A DNA stretch of 64,000 bases from Eonycteris spelaea (Eukaryota; Chordata; Mammalia; Chiroptera; Pteropodidae): assembly GCA_003508835.1 (NCBI GenBank), contig PUFA01000289.1:1054001-1118000 (forward strand), read 5' to 3'. Under the pieces are notes generated by a model. It did not search any database and was not told where the DNA came from. It worked only from the letters and a program-made list of their open reading frames with translations. Position numbers and translations under genes: made by a program. Of the stretch, positions 1-11,774 are shown in pieces. The stretch's first letter is position 1. The number at the start of each line of letters is the position of its first letter.

Positions 1-1897
1 TATATAATTCTTTAACATTAACCTATAGACAGATAACTAAACTTAATAATATCTTGGGTTCACATGTACCCTATGATCAATAATCTATGTAGGTGAAGGA
101 AAGGAGGTACCTATAAATAAAGCATATAACAAACAACTAAATAAGCAAATATAATCAATTTGTATGCAGGATATATAGTAAATTTCTTCACATTTGCCTT
201 TTGAATCAATATTTACTTGAAATGGGTGGTACTTGTTTGTAAACTGAGGTGTTCACACTAGCGTTTAGACTAAGAGCAAGGTGGAGCTGGAACTGGGATT
301 AATTTGAGGGGTCATCTTACATCCTTTCAAGAAAGAAATTATCCTATGGGAAGAGAGACTGAGACATCCAGATCTGCTTATGGAATGAGTAATTGCTGAA
401 GAGGAGAAAAAAATCATCATGTGGTACAGTGCACAATGATTTTTAATAGTATTGTCCTCAGTACTGTACATATGCAATGCCTAAGATGAAAGAGTTTTAA
501 TAAAGACAGAATAAAATCTAAAAGAGATTTTAAAACTAAACTCCATAAAAGATTTTGAGAGTTCACAGAAGCATTCTTTATGGCCAGCATTTACGAGGTG
601 TAAAGCTTTACTCTACTATTGGAGCTAGGTCATGAGAGGAACAAAACATCTTGAGCAGAAATCCAGACCAATCTATATTTGAGTAGGAAAAAATGAAGTA
701 AGACATTGCAATTAAGTGACATTCCAAAGAGCTCCCCAGAGCAGAAGTTACAACGACAACTGTAACATTGGGATCTAAGGACAACTGCACAGCAAGCATG
801 AAACACTGATGGGGCTTCTGAGCATCAGTAAGATACAGTAGTAACAGGGAAAAATGCCTTTGGCTAGAGAAAATGTATCTCTATATCTCCCAAATAAACA
901 AACAATTAAATGAATTCATTATGCAAATTGGCTATGCTAATGAAACTTCAAGAAACCCTGCACTCCCTTCTAAATACATTCTACCCATAGGCTACTTGCT
1001 TCTAAAAGAAAATCTATGACACTGTTACAGGAGACTTGAGAAGGCTAGAACACCCAGCATGGGATTCAGGGAGAAGGGTTCAAATGAAAAATACTGTTTT
1101 GTTGGTCAGAGAGGGCCACAAGAGAAATAGATGGCACTTCCTTTGAGATTAAGGAAGAAAATTATTTTAGAAAAGACAGTCATAAGAAAGGAATTAAGAA
1201 CCAGTAGTAAATGTATAAAAAGGTAATATTAACCTGACAATTGCAAAATATATTACTTAATGTCAACAAAATAAACTACAGCAAATACTTCTGTTACCTT
1301 TGCCTCACTACCCTAAACCTTAGAAATTTGGTTTAAATATCCCACCAAATATTCTCTATCCCTGATATCAAGAAGTACATACTTACTTAGGAGTAGGGAC
1401 ATTTTCTGTTCTTGCGTTTTTGTTTCAATAAAGTAACTATTCTTATGGATTTGGTCACAGAAGCCATTCACTTTACACTGAAGTACTTGCTAGCACGGAA
1501 TTAAGGTAATGGATCACAACAGACTGTGAGATCCACATACAGCCTGTGAAAGAGGAAAATGACCTACAAATCTTTCAGACAGGTTTTGGGAACTGGCTTA
1601 AATTTCCACGTTACCAGGCAAGCAGCCTAGAAATAATGTCGAAATGCTAAGAAACAAGATGTGAATGGTCTAACATTAAATCTTCTGAAGCTGGTTTGTT
1701 GATCATCAGTCTTCCATATTCCAGTTAAGCAAAATTCTCATGTAATACTCTTCATCCATACACTGTACCATTCATATCAAGAATCAACTCTGCTTTCAAA
1801 AATGGCACAGATAGAAGTCAGGTTGGAAAAACATGAAGGGATTAGAAATTAGAAATATTAATTCTGCCATAAAACGTTGATTCATATCATCCAATAG

Positions 1898-1901
<4 letters not shown>
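1..1901. other. Anonymous AT-rich DNA
   Basis: I see no gene, RNA or recognisable mobile element here. Short frames on the minus strand (near 265-477 and 608-799) have no domain, signal or context supporting translation. Decayed repeats may be present below what can be recognised by eye. Confidence 0.6.
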
Positions 1902-1944
<43 letters not shown>

Positions 1945-1946
1945 GC
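1902..1946. repeat. (GA)n microsatellite grading into GCGA repeats
   Basis: An uninterrupted GA dinucleotide run passes into three GCGA/GAGC-type units at its right end. The CpG-bearing tetranucleotide tail is a variant of the GA unit, most simply explained by point mutation and spread by slippage. Confidence 0.95.
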
Positions 1947-2699
1947 TCCCTCCAAAAGTTTTCTCAGGAAAACAAACACAAAAGACAGAAAACCCAGCTG
2001 CTCAGAGTGCATAGGACAAATCCCACAGTCATTTATATCTGTGATCTTCTGTGAGATAAATGCCTTTATCCCAAAGGAATAAAAAAAAACTAGTCACAGC
2101 ACAGATAAATCCATACATGCTGTTCCAGTTATGGTTCTACACTCACCAGGATAAAATTCTCCATGGCAAGGTACAGAGCTGGCAGCAGTAAATAAGAAAA
2201 TTATGCCTTGCATTTTGATTCCTTAACCAATTCTGTTTTGTCTTCTGCCTGCTAAATATTGTAATGAATAATGTGGAGTTTGGTTATCAGCTGTCATTAA
2301 ATTCCTAGGTGATTCAACTTGACCTGGAGTTGACAAAGGAAAATAAAATTTTTACTGTCAATCATGTTGTCTGATGTGGATAAGCCTATTGTGCCTTCAA
2401 AGACCAACAGAAGAATGTTAGTCATAGAGGAAGGGAAGAAGAAGAGAGAAGTGGACTATACACACTTTCCCTGAAACCTCTTCCTTACTTTTCTGGCTGT
2501 GTTTTCCTCATCCTTTCCTTTTGGTACATATTTTTCTATCTTCCTCATAAATAACGACCCTCTTCTTGTAAAAGCCTCTTTCTGAGAAATCTCATTTGCT
2601 CCTATAAACTTGGCTATTACCCCTGGTGTGATGGTTCTTAATTTAACATCTCTATGTCTCATGTAGAAGAGAGATGAATGCTATTGACTTCATACATAG
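1947..2699. other. Anonymous DNA
   Basis: No feature is recognised. A 68-codon minus-strand frame at 2,456-2,662 is lysine- and arginine-rich but has no recognisable domain and no splice or promoter context. Confidence 0.55.
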
Positions 2700-3665
2700 A
2701 CTATCCCCAAATTAGAATCATCCATTTCACCCCCAAATCTGCATTTTCTCTTGCCTTTCTTATCTTGTTCGAAAATTACTCCAGTACTATTGCACAACCC
2801 TTCAAACTCCTTGGTGAATCCTAGACATGATTATTCACTTAGCCCTGTCAATACTACTCCCAACATCTCTCTCTAGTTCACACCTCTCACCAAACTGATG
2901 CCCACTGCCCCAGTTCGAGTTGACAGTATCTCTCACCTAGATTACTACAACGGTTTCCTCAGGGTGCCCTTGTCACTCATATCTTCCATCAGCAATTCCA
3001 CCACCACAATGACCCCACACAATCTTCAGGATGGACATTTGTAAAGTGTGTAACTCCTAGTGTCTGCCTACTCTGTTCTGGAAATGTAAAAGTGAATGAA
3101 GCAAAGTTCCTGCCCTAATAGATTTTACGTGCAATTGTCATTCATAGGTTTAACTTAATGATAACTCTGATTAAAAATCTTTGATAACAATCCATCATCA
3201 AAGAATAAGGTCCCCAGTCCTAGAGGCATACAAAGCCCTCAACAATACGTCTTCAAACAAATTTCCGGTCATCTTTTCAATCCCCACGTCACTCATACAC
3301 CCTGTGTTTCCAAGTAGACTATTCTAGTTGCCATTGCCTAAACATGCTTTTTTAAATGTTTTCTCCTGTACCTCTTTATTTACTTGCAAATTTTCTATTA
3401 AAGCTTTAAGACTTTGCTAGAAATTTTCATTTTCAGTGAAGTTTTCCTTACAATCCTAGCCAGACTTCATCGATGACTCCTCTGTGGCTATGCTTGTTCA
3501 TGCCTCTCTCACTGCCCATATTCACAGAATATGATAATACCTTGGTTGTATATCTTTCTCCCTCAACAAGCTGTCAGTTCCTTAATTGCAGGAAAAAAGG
3601 TGTAGCCATCTTTGTATCATGAGCCCCTAGCAAAACTTCTGTCATGATAAGAACCCACTAAGGGT
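2700..3665 (+). mobile_element. L2 LINE fossil, 3' portion, with a nested fragment
   Basis: The text follows the 3' part of mammalian L2. It has the 'cctagattactacaac' block near 2,940, the 'ataaggtccccagtcc...catacaaagccctc' block near 3,205-3,240, and a distal segment on gene-end phrases such as 'ctgtcagttccttaattgcag'. About 3,015-3,150 breaks this colinearity. It reads instead like the reverse complement of an L2 3' end ('gttctggaaatg...aaagttcctgccct'), so it is probably a second old copy nested inside. No reading frame survives. This is an ancient element with no inferred activity. Confidence 0.7.
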
Positions 3666-4122
3666 TTGTTTAAAGACCAACACACACATATTTTGAAAAA
3701 AAGGAAGGAGAGAAAAAGGAAGAGAAGAGTGAACAGAAAGTCAAAGCTAAGGAAACCTTCAGGGGCAAAAGCATTGGTAATAAAATAACTACCTTTATTT
3801 TACACTCAGTAAATGCTAAGGATTAGGTGTCACTGTTAACTGACAGCTATGAGGAAAGATACTGATTTTCCTGAACAGACCATTCATTAGTGGAATGATT
3901 CGTTTGCTTAGGTCAGCTTTTCATAACAGGGAAGCTTTGCTTTCCCACAACCCTGACAGAGTGACAGGGAAGAAACTATATATACATAATTCACAAGAAA
4001 AGGAACATTGCAAAACCCTTTCAGCTAATGGATTTAGAAAATTAAAAAAGAAGAAGAAAGAGGAGGCAATGACAAAATGAATAAAATGATAATAAAAGTC
4101 TTGGAGAGTCAATACAAAAGAA
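3666..4122. other. Anonymous DNA
   Basis: This stretch holds A- and GA-rich text and two overlapping spurious frames on opposite strands around 3,895-4,145. No repeat family is recognised. Confidence 0.5.
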
Positions 4123-4246
4123 CTCCAAGAGTGGCCTGAAGTCATATGTGGAAGCAGAGAAAAAAGTGGGACTTGAGGGTACTTTTCTTATTTAAGGCAA
4201 ATAACCCTCCTTAACATCCAGACTTGTTAATTATTAGCCAAAGATT
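4123..4246 (-). repeat. Unrecognised repeat, copy A (inverted partner at 7,376-7,500)
   Basis: The reverse complement of this segment aligns with 7,376-7,500 at roughly 85% by eye with few indels. Shared words include 'ttggctaataat', 'aaataagaaaa', 'ccctcaagtc', 'cacttttttct' and 'gacttcaggccactcttgg'. The similarity fades on both sides. I do not recognise the family. It is either an unclassified interspersed repeat present twice or a local inverted duplication. Strand is assigned only relative to copy B. Confidence 0.8.
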
Positions 4247-5235
4247 TCTACCAGGACTCAGATGACTTACGTATGGATGAGACATTTTGAAGAGATTCAG
4301 AAATATTATGCTCAGGCTGCTCTTGCTACTATAAGCTGTATGAGAGAAATATCTGAAAGCCTGGCTTTATTTATAGATGAGACCATTTTAAATGCTATGT
4401 AAACTGCAGGAGAATAAATGTGCACTACTTTAATCAATCAGATACTTCGTGTTTTCTTGTGGCATTCCATCCATTTTGCTCTATAAACATCAATAGTCAA
4501 GCAGCTAAATAGTCACTGAAGGAAGATGTGTGGTTGGTTTCGAAGCTCTCTGATATTTCAACCATAGAACCACCTGTGTACTCTTCATGCAGTTAAACCT
4601 AACAAACAACAGAATAAAAGGTGTTTTATTTTTATTTAATTTCATGAGATCTTGTATTAAAAAGGAAATAATGATCCCTGACATTTATTGAGACTTCTCT
4701 CTAATTAAATTATTTCATCTAGAAATACTAACATTAATTACAATTTTGCTAATTAGTATGACTTATATATTTGTAGTTTATCTGCATTTAGCATAAACAG
4801 GTGACACTGAATAAATATGAGAATTCTGCCTCTCTATTAATTTTATAGATTACTACCAACGTCAACACTTTCTCAGAAAAAAATGAAAAACTAAGCTTTT
4901 GTTACTCTATGTCCAGACAAAGTTTATACTTTGTTTAATGAAAAACTCTGGCATTTTTCTAGATGAATTGTATAGGATATCTATCCTCTTGAAACAACTA
5001 CTTAATAATAAGTTTAAGAGACAAAGCTTTAATTTTTTGACCTCTATAACAATTGCTGCCTAGAGCAAGTAACTCAATGAACTAAAAATACTTCCGAAGC
5101 TATACACATCATTTGTAAATAGTATAAACAGAACTTAAAAAAATTCATTAAAACACCAGAAATATTTAAATATTTAAAATTGTGGAAGTAAAACCACTAC
5201 AAAAAGTAAGATTTATTATATTTAAGGTGAATAAT

Positions 5236-5237
<2 letters not shown>
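4247..5237. other. Anonymous AT-rich DNA
   Basis: Nothing recognised. The stretch is AT-rich with many short A and T runs. Confidence 0.55.

Positions 5238-5270
<33 letters not shown>
5238..5270. repeat. (AC)n microsatellite
   Basis: A perfect AC dinucleotide array of about 33 bp, a typical mammalian length-variable locus. Confidence 0.97.
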
Positions 5271-5271
<1 letters not shown>

Positions 5272-7375
5272 CCTGTACTAATTTTTAAATTCAGAGCAGG
5301 GCACATAGCTTTTCAAAAAATATATGAAATTATAGAACATAGACTCTCATATGCCTACATAAAGAGAGGTAAAAGATAAGGAGAAAGAAGAGAAATAGAA
5401 AGAGAGGCAGTTTGTTTACAAGGAGAAAGCTGGGGTGAATGGTGCTTCCTCTGTGCCCAGATAAAACTGATTGTAGAAAAACAGACTATATCATAAAGCA
5501 TCATTCAGACATGTTAATATGTATTAGGTGACATAGGCAAAATTATGACTTATATATGACCTAGGTTAGTCTCTAGTTGCAAGAGACATGGTCAACAGAT
5601 TACATATGATAAAACCTGTTACTGTTTTTGTAATGACCAATAATAAGCTCTATGCATACAATAAATACTGTCTGGTTTAAATATTATCTTATATCGAAAT
5701 GTATATCAACTATTGTCTTCACATCTGTGTGAGCATATGAGGCTAATTTCAACTGCTTTATTTGTTTCTCTTAGGAAAAAATTGATGTAGTCTAGCCTCA
5801 ATATTTTGGCTGTTTTACCTGTTTGGAAGCAAAGAAGCTGTTCAATTACTATTTTCAAAGCTCTAGGAATAGGTATCAATTTTCAAGTGCCATTCAGAAA
5901 TAAGCATCAAATAACTGTTTATCATTTTCTCTCTCTCAATTAGTTTGAGTAGCATAAACAAGAGACTCTTATTTTAGTGGTGATTTTAGAAGAGGCACAA
6001 AATCCTGGTCTATGATGACAAAGCTTAATTCTTGAAAGACAATCTTCTGGACATTGGCGTTCATCTATTAAGTGCTCACCTTTACATGTCATAAGAATGT
6101 TAACCTGGAGTGATGATGACAACTAAGCATGAAAAGTTTATTCATATCCATGGACAGTTCACTGCTGTGTATGAATTAGTGAAGCAACCCAAGCTAAATT
6201 ACTATTTCACTTAGTAAAAATGGTTAATATTGTTCTGTGAAGTTTATCATACTATAGAGAACAAATTATGTTGCCAGAAAATAGGTATTGACAATCATTT
6301 AACTTTTGCTAAAAAACATAATTTTCTAAAGAGTATCTTGGGCTCTTAAACCATGAATTACTTCTGAGTTCAGCCACTGCTAAATTAGAAATAAATCTAA
6401 ATGTAACCTGCTGAAAGTGTTTTGAAATGCCATAAGATGATTCAAATCTCTAGAGCACTAGAATAGTGATGCTGTGACTTTGATTAATATTTACCTTTAA
6501 TTTATTGGACAAGTGTAACAATGAAATTGGTTATGATACTCTATTTCATATTTTTCTAACTGAGGGATTCTCATTTTAGGCAGTGCTTTAATTGTCCAGA
6601 ATGTTCCTCTCTTAGACATAAAACACAGTCAATAAAATACCAACTAACATAATTTATCCTCTCCAACTCTAGCTTTAGACAATCAAAGAACCCAGATGTT
6701 AAGAAAAATAACCCCTCTATCAACCATAACAATGCACCATTTAGTTTCCCATATGGTTTCACACATGAAAAGACTATCAAATATTTGGAAGCATACAGAA
6801 AACCCAAAGACCCCAGTTTACTATAGATAACTCAAAAAGATGTAAACAGGTTGTAAAATTTGTAGTATTGTCTATTATTTTACAGTGTAAGCCATATAGT
6901 ATATTAAAAACAATGCTTTTGTTATATTTCAATTTTTTATATTTCAGAGACGCTGAGTAACCTTCTAAAAAGGTGATCTTGAAAATCTAAAAATGCATTA
7001 TTGCATTCTCTGAGAAAGTTAATAAAATCCCCAAACTGGATAAGAATGAATAGTTACTTATAGGTTTCTATGGGAAATGTTTTTTTAGGAATTAGAATTT
7101 ATAAAAAATGGTTTTTATCAGAAGAGGACAATTAAAAATACAAATAAAGATGTGTATTTAAAAATCTATAAATAGATACCAAGTTTCCAAAAGCAGATAT
7201 AAGCCTAAATTAGGCTAACCATGTGGACCGTAAAACTAAAAGGCTAGGGGAGTTAGTGATATAGCACTTAACTTAAAATACTATAATCAAGACAACATAA
7301 ACATTAAACTCTACAAAAAGAATCATAATGAATTTAATATGTACCACAAAGAAACCAAATCCTCTTGTTTTCTAA
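5271..7375. other. Anonymous AT-rich DNA
   Basis: About 2.1 kb in which I recognise no gene or repeat family. Short minus-strand frames at 5,940-6,122 and 6,571-6,807 carry no recognisable domain. Confidence 0.5.
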
Positions 7376-7495
7376 AAATGCATTGGCTAATAATGAACAA
7401 GTTTGAATACTAAAGATTTATTTGCCTCAAATAAGAAAACAACCCTCAAGTCTCACTTTTTTCTTTGCTTCTACATGTTGACTTCAGGCCACTCT

Positions 7496-7500
<5 letters not shown>
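7376..7500 (+). repeat. Unrecognised repeat, copy B (inverted partner at 4,123-4,246)
   Basis: This is the direct-orientation partner of copy A. It ends exactly where a 30-nt T homopolymer begins, while copy A continues into mixed sequence. Similarity to copy A covers about 125 bp at roughly 85% by eye. Confidence 0.8.

Positions 7501-7530
<30 letters not shown>
7501..7530. repeat. (T)30 homopolymer
   Basis: Thirty consecutive T residues follow copy B. This could be the poly(A) tail of a short minus-strand retroposed element lying to the right, or simple expansion. I do not recognise the sequence to the right (from 7,531) as a SINE. Confidence 0.95.
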
Positions 7531-7531
<1 letters not shown>

Positions 7532-8479
7532 GTATTTCCTGACAGATGTAAAGAACCTATGCAATTAAAAAATTTCCCAACCCACTTTCACCATGTTTAA
7601 TTGTATAGAAAGTAGCAAATTCTAAAGGTTATATTTATATAAACAACTTATTTGTGGAGACAACAAATCATAAACTGAAATAAAATGAGTTTTAAATAAC
7701 AATTTAGTTGGTGAGACAATCTTGCTTTGCACTCAAAATCCCCAAGTCCAACCCAAGATTTCTTTATCAAAGCTTCCAAATATTTCTAATTTTAAAAAAT
7801 CAATGATTTACCTTCCATATTTTGTAGAAGAAAGTCAAACATTTCACAACTTAAGTTTCAAATTCAATCTTCCTTCATTTTAGGTGTATTTGTGGAAAGT
7901 CAGTTAGTTTCTAGAGCTCCAGAGAAAAGCTAACCCAGACTGGAGGTTTGATGACTTGACGGCTCATCTCTCCTTTTATCAGCTAAGGGTGAGAGACCAG
8001 TGACCACACATAATACTTCTGTAACTTCCCCTTAACAAATGTTTAGAAAGCTAGTCTTGACAGAAACTGATTACAGGATAAAAATCACACCCTTTGCCCC
8101 CTCACAACAAAGGGCTCAACAATGAGAAGATTAAAAGACAGGCTTTGAAGTGGCTTACTGTCCCAGTGGTTTTTAAAGTCAATATAGGCAACAACGTTTT
8201 TTTCCTCATTAACTTTTAGCATCTCCTTGTTTGACTGGACTGGAATCTTCAAAGATCAGATAGTGCCTGAAAGGGATTTGTTTGAGAAAGTTTTAGCAAA
8301 AACTTCTTTGAAAAATAGGTTCTAGAAAATAAATTAGAATTGACAATTCTCTAATGATTGGAAAGTCGAGAGTATTAATGATATGAATACTAAGTTTGTG
8401 TGTTATTAATTTCAACTTAACTTACATATTTTTACTCAAGATTTAAGCACTTTATACTTTTGTGAGAACAGATGCTATA
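7531..8479. other. Anonymous DNA
   Basis: No recognisable feature apart from ordinary AT-rich sequence. Confidence 0.5.
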
Positions 8480-8600
8480 AACGAAGCTTTCACACACTTG
8501 TCCTCAACACCCACAGGAGTTTTAAGAGGCAAAAATTTTTGTTGATGTTTAAATCTTTACTTTGTAATAAAGAAATTGAGGCATATGGTGTTTTTCACTA
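8480..8600 (-). mobile_element. MIR SINE fossil (partial)
   Basis: In reverse orientation the order of blocks matches MIR: a 'cctcaacacccacagga' analogue of the 'aatcctcacaac...ctatgagg' block, followed by 'taataaagaaattgaggca' resembling the conserved 'gatgaggaaactgaggc' core. It is strongly diverged. Confidence 0.5.
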
Positions 8601-9047
8601 AACGTGTATGAAAAACTATAGGTCAACACGTGAAAACTAGAGCAAGCAATGTTAGTATACCTATCATATAGATCAAAACACAGGAAAATATAAAGATTGC
8701 ATGGTTTCTCAATTTGTGTTACATTTTCCTGACTTCTATTTGTGCTTCGATTTTTTTTTCACTATGTGACCATATCATTTTTACAGAAACTCTTACCATC
8801 CTTGGTTCCCAGACCTTGTACTATCTGGGTTTCTTAATTTCTCTTAGTTTAGCTAATTTAGCTAATTTCTCAAGGCTCTGTCATTGGAACTCTGTGTGAT
8901 GATCTATTATTTTTCGTCCCCTGATGTAACACTTACCCTAGCATCTGCACCAGCAAAATTAGATGATTCTGGCCCCTGAAGAAGCTCTGTTCTTTGTCTT
9001 CGGGTCTTTGCTCATGGATTCTCACGAGTCGGAAGAGTTCTCCGACA
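8601..9047. other. Anonymous DNA
   Basis: Nothing recognised. A short direct duplication of 'tttagctaa' occurs near 8,847-8,865. Confidence 0.5.
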
Positions 9048-9175
9048 CAGTGTTTTTTCAACCTCAGTTGAATATTAGACTCACCAAGAAAAGAGAAGAA
9101 CCATACCATAAAATATTTTATAAGTAATTCAGGTGATGCAGTTGATTCTGATAGTCAGCCAAGGTTGAAAACCAC
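9048..9175. mobile_element. MER5A-like non-autonomous hAT DNA transposon
   Basis: Both terminal inverted repeats are visible. The left end runs 'cagtgttttttcaacct...agactcacc', and the right end runs 'caggtgatgca...cagccaaggttgaaaaccac'. This is the fold-back organisation of MER5A (hAT-Charlie). The ends pair imperfectly, as expected for an old copy. There is no coding capacity. Confidence 0.75.
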
Positions 9176-9936
9176 AAAACCTATCAACATTTTCTCCATC
9201 TTTTCAAGTCCTGTTTATTAACCCTTTCAGCCATATGTGTCCCTTTCATCTTTTGAAGTTCCTCTTCTTGAAAATTTCCAATGAGCCTTACCAAATTCTT
9301 CTTTGTATGCAGACCTTTGTAAGCCCTCTTATTCAATGATAAGCTTAAAAGAGGACAGATGACAGTCTCATAACTGCTCCATCTCTAAATTCCTTTGTTC
9401 TCTAGAATTGTTCCTGTTGATTTGCTTAACCCAGACCATTTGAACCCAGGGCAGGGAGTGTTTAAATGTCCTCAGTGTCTTTTCTCACCAATCTGGGTGA
9501 GTCCAGCAACTCTTTCTCCTTCTTTCAGATGGCAACTCCAGTGAAGGACATTCTATGCTGTGCAGTCCTGAGCTGTTCTTGCTTAACACTCTGATCTTCA
9601 GTTTGCTCTGGGCAAATCCTGCTTTTTGGTTCTTGTTTGTCCCTCATTAGACTCTAGTTCCCCTCTAGACCTCATTCCAATTCCTAGGATTTAGATAATC
9701 ATATGCTGATTATGGCATGCCATTTGACACTAGCACTGTCCCTTTTCAGTCTCTGTTTGCTACATTCTAGCCATCTAATTGGAACTCCCTACATTCTCTT
9801 GGAAATCTTTGCAAAATACTTCACCTTCATGAACTCACTAAGCTGGGTGGCCAGCTGGACTTACCTCCTGACCACCAGGAGGAATTATGCCAGGTCTCAG
9901 ATCTGTCCTCACCCACTCAATGTGTTTTTGGCTCTT
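9176..9936. other. Anonymous DNA left of the L1 insertion
   Basis: CT-rich text with no recognised family. The plus-strand frame at 9,703-9,948 runs straight into the L1 target site and has no domain, so I do not call it a gene. Confidence 0.5.
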
Positions 9937-9949
9937 AGAAAGTGCTAGG
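9937..9949. repeat. Target-site duplication, left copy
   Basis: The 13-mer agaaagtgctagg is repeated perfectly at 11,315-11,327, flanking the L1 body. This is the hallmark of target-primed reverse transcription. Confidence 0.93.
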
Positions 9950-11314
9950 CATAAAAACATACCAATGGAGAAAGGAAAGTCTCTTCAACAAATGGTGCTG
10001 AGAAAACTGGAAAGTTACCTGCAAAAGAATGAAACTAGGCTATTGTTTATCACCACACACCAAAATTAACACAAAATAGATTAAGGACCTGAATATAAGA
10101 CCTGAAACAATAAGCTGCATAGAAGAAAACATAGGAACTAAACTCAAGGACCTTGGGACTACATCAAACTACAAGGCTTCTGCTCAGCAAAAGAAACCGT
10201 CAAGAAGGTAAAGAGACAACCATCCAAATGGGAAAAGATATTTGCAAGCAACACCTCCGATAAGGGCCTAATATCCAAAATATACAAAGAGCTCTTACGA
10301 CTCAGTAACAACAACAACAACAAAATGACCCAATCAAAAATGGGCAGAGGGACTGAACAGACACTTCTTCCTAGAGAACATACGAATGGCCACCAAATAT
10401 ATGAAAAGATGCTCAACATCACTAGCTATTAGGGAAATGCAAATCAAAACCACAATAAGTTACCATCTCACATCTGTTAGAATAGCTTTAATCAACAGGA
10501 CAAGTAATAACAAATGTTGGAGAGGATACAGAGAAAAATTAACCTTCATACACTGCTGGTGGGACTGCAAATTAGTACAACCACTACGGAAAACAGTATG
10601 GAGGTTCCTCCAAAAATTATTAATTGATCTACCACATGATCCAACACTCCCTCTTCTGGGTATTTTCCCCAAAGACTAGAAAATCCATATCTAAAAAGAT
10701 AATTGCACACCGATGTTCATAGCAGTATTATTCACAGTGGTCAGGACATGCAAGCAACAGAAGTGTCCTATGATAGATGATTGGCTAAAGAAATGGTGGT
10801 ACATATGTACAATGGAATATTACTCGGCCATAGAAGAGATGAAATATTGCCATGTGCAATAACATGGATGGACCTCGAGATAATCATGTTAAGCAAAATA
10901 AGCCAGACAAAAAAAGTTGAAAATCACATGATATCACTTATATGTGGATATAAACCTAAAAGCAGCAAATGAGCAGGACAAACAAACAGAGACTCATAGA
11001 CATGGACTATAGGCTAGTGGTTACCAGAGGACTATAGACTAGTGTTTACTAGTGGGGTGCAGGAGATGGGGGATGGTAGAAGGAGTAAAGGGGTTCAAAT
11101 GGGTTGATGGGGGTGGATGGTTAAACAGGATCAAATATATGGTAGCTGAAGGAAACTGGACTTTGGGTGCTAAACACACAATAGAATATACAGATGTCAA
11201 ATTATAATATACACTTGAAAATTATATATAATTGTATTAACCAATTTTACCCCAATAACTTAATTAAACTAACTAACTAACTAATAAATAAATACGTAAA
11301 TAAATAAACAAAAA
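9950..11314 (+). mobile_element. 5'-truncated LINE-1 with ORF2 C-terminal remnant and 3' UTR
   Basis: The insert begins inside ORF2. Diagnostic L1 ORF2 text is seen at 'cttcaacaaatggtgctgag' (9,984 onward), 'gggactacatcaaactac', 'gatgctcaacatcactagc' and 'tacaatggaatattactcgg'. The frame is broken by several stops and shifts. The pieces 10,386-10,679 and 10,781-10,972 still translate as L1 ORF2 C-terminal sequence (for example REMQIKTT and [12 protein letters not shown]). The 3' UTR from about 10,975 contains the 'gactcatagac...ctagtggttaccagagg' block and ends 'ttaaccaattttaccccaataa'. It is followed by an A-rich tail of AACT and AAAT units. A perfect 13-bp duplication flanks the element. 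The element is dead. Its 3' end resembles laurasiatherian L1s. Confidence 0.93.
11004..11054 (+). repeat. 26-bp tandem duplication in the L1 3' UTR
   Basis: The unit 'ggactatag(g/a)ctagtg(g)tttac' occurs twice back to back (about 11,004-11,028 and 11,029-11,054) with a few substitutions. It may be private to this copy or diagnostic of an L1 subfamily. Confidence 0.75.
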
Positions 11315-11327
11315 AGAAAGTGCTAGG
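11315..11327. repeat. Target-site duplication, right copy
   Basis: This is the perfect 13-bp copy of 9,937-9,949, immediately after the A-rich tail of the L1. Confidence 0.93.
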
Positions 11328-11599
11328 TATTTCACTTGAGCTCTAGTGTAAATGAGAACTGCATCTTTCTTAACTTTGCTGTAGCATCTTACAAAGTGCC
11401 TGGCACATACTAAGAGTTCAAACAGTTTTAAATATTTTATTAAAGTATAAAATACACAAGCTCAATTAAAAAAATTAAATCTCCCTTAAAGTTTCTATCC
11501 TTCCATCTCTTAGTTCATTTCACTCAAATATTTCAATATTCATAATTTAAAAAAATAAAATACAGAAAAAAAACAAAAAACTATTGTGTTCATGTTCCT
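11328..11599. other. Pre-insertion flank with a MIR/L2-like scrap
   Basis: The phrase 'aaagtgcctggcacatactaag' near 11,393-11,415 matches the common MIR/L2 3' motif. The rest is AT-rich and unassigned. Confidence 0.45.
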
Positions 11600-11705
11600 C
11601 AGTTTGCAAATCAGAAACTAGAAAACAAAAATGTTTAATGAACTGGCCAAGGTCTACAACTAGTTAGAGCAGAGCTGGAAGTTGGATCTCCTAACTTATA
11701 ATGAT
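11600..11705 (-). mobile_element. MIR SINE fossil (partial)
   Basis: In reverse orientation, 'cagtttgcaaatcagaaac...aactggccaaggtctacaactag...gcagagctggaagttggatc' follows the MIR core in the order expected for a minus-strand copy. Confidence 0.65.
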
Positions 11706-11774
11706 GTAGTGGATTATTAGAAGAGTCTAAATAACTATGAATGGAATGGAAAATGGGAGAAAAAAATTATTGAT

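Noticed and set aside
5238..5270. CRISPR-like or satellite array
   Set aside because: All tandem arrays in the window are simple microsatellites or short duplications, without repeat-spacer structure.
10386..10972. Frames read as possible small genes
   Set aside because: They are decayed pieces of L1 ORF2 inside the element at 9,950-11,314.
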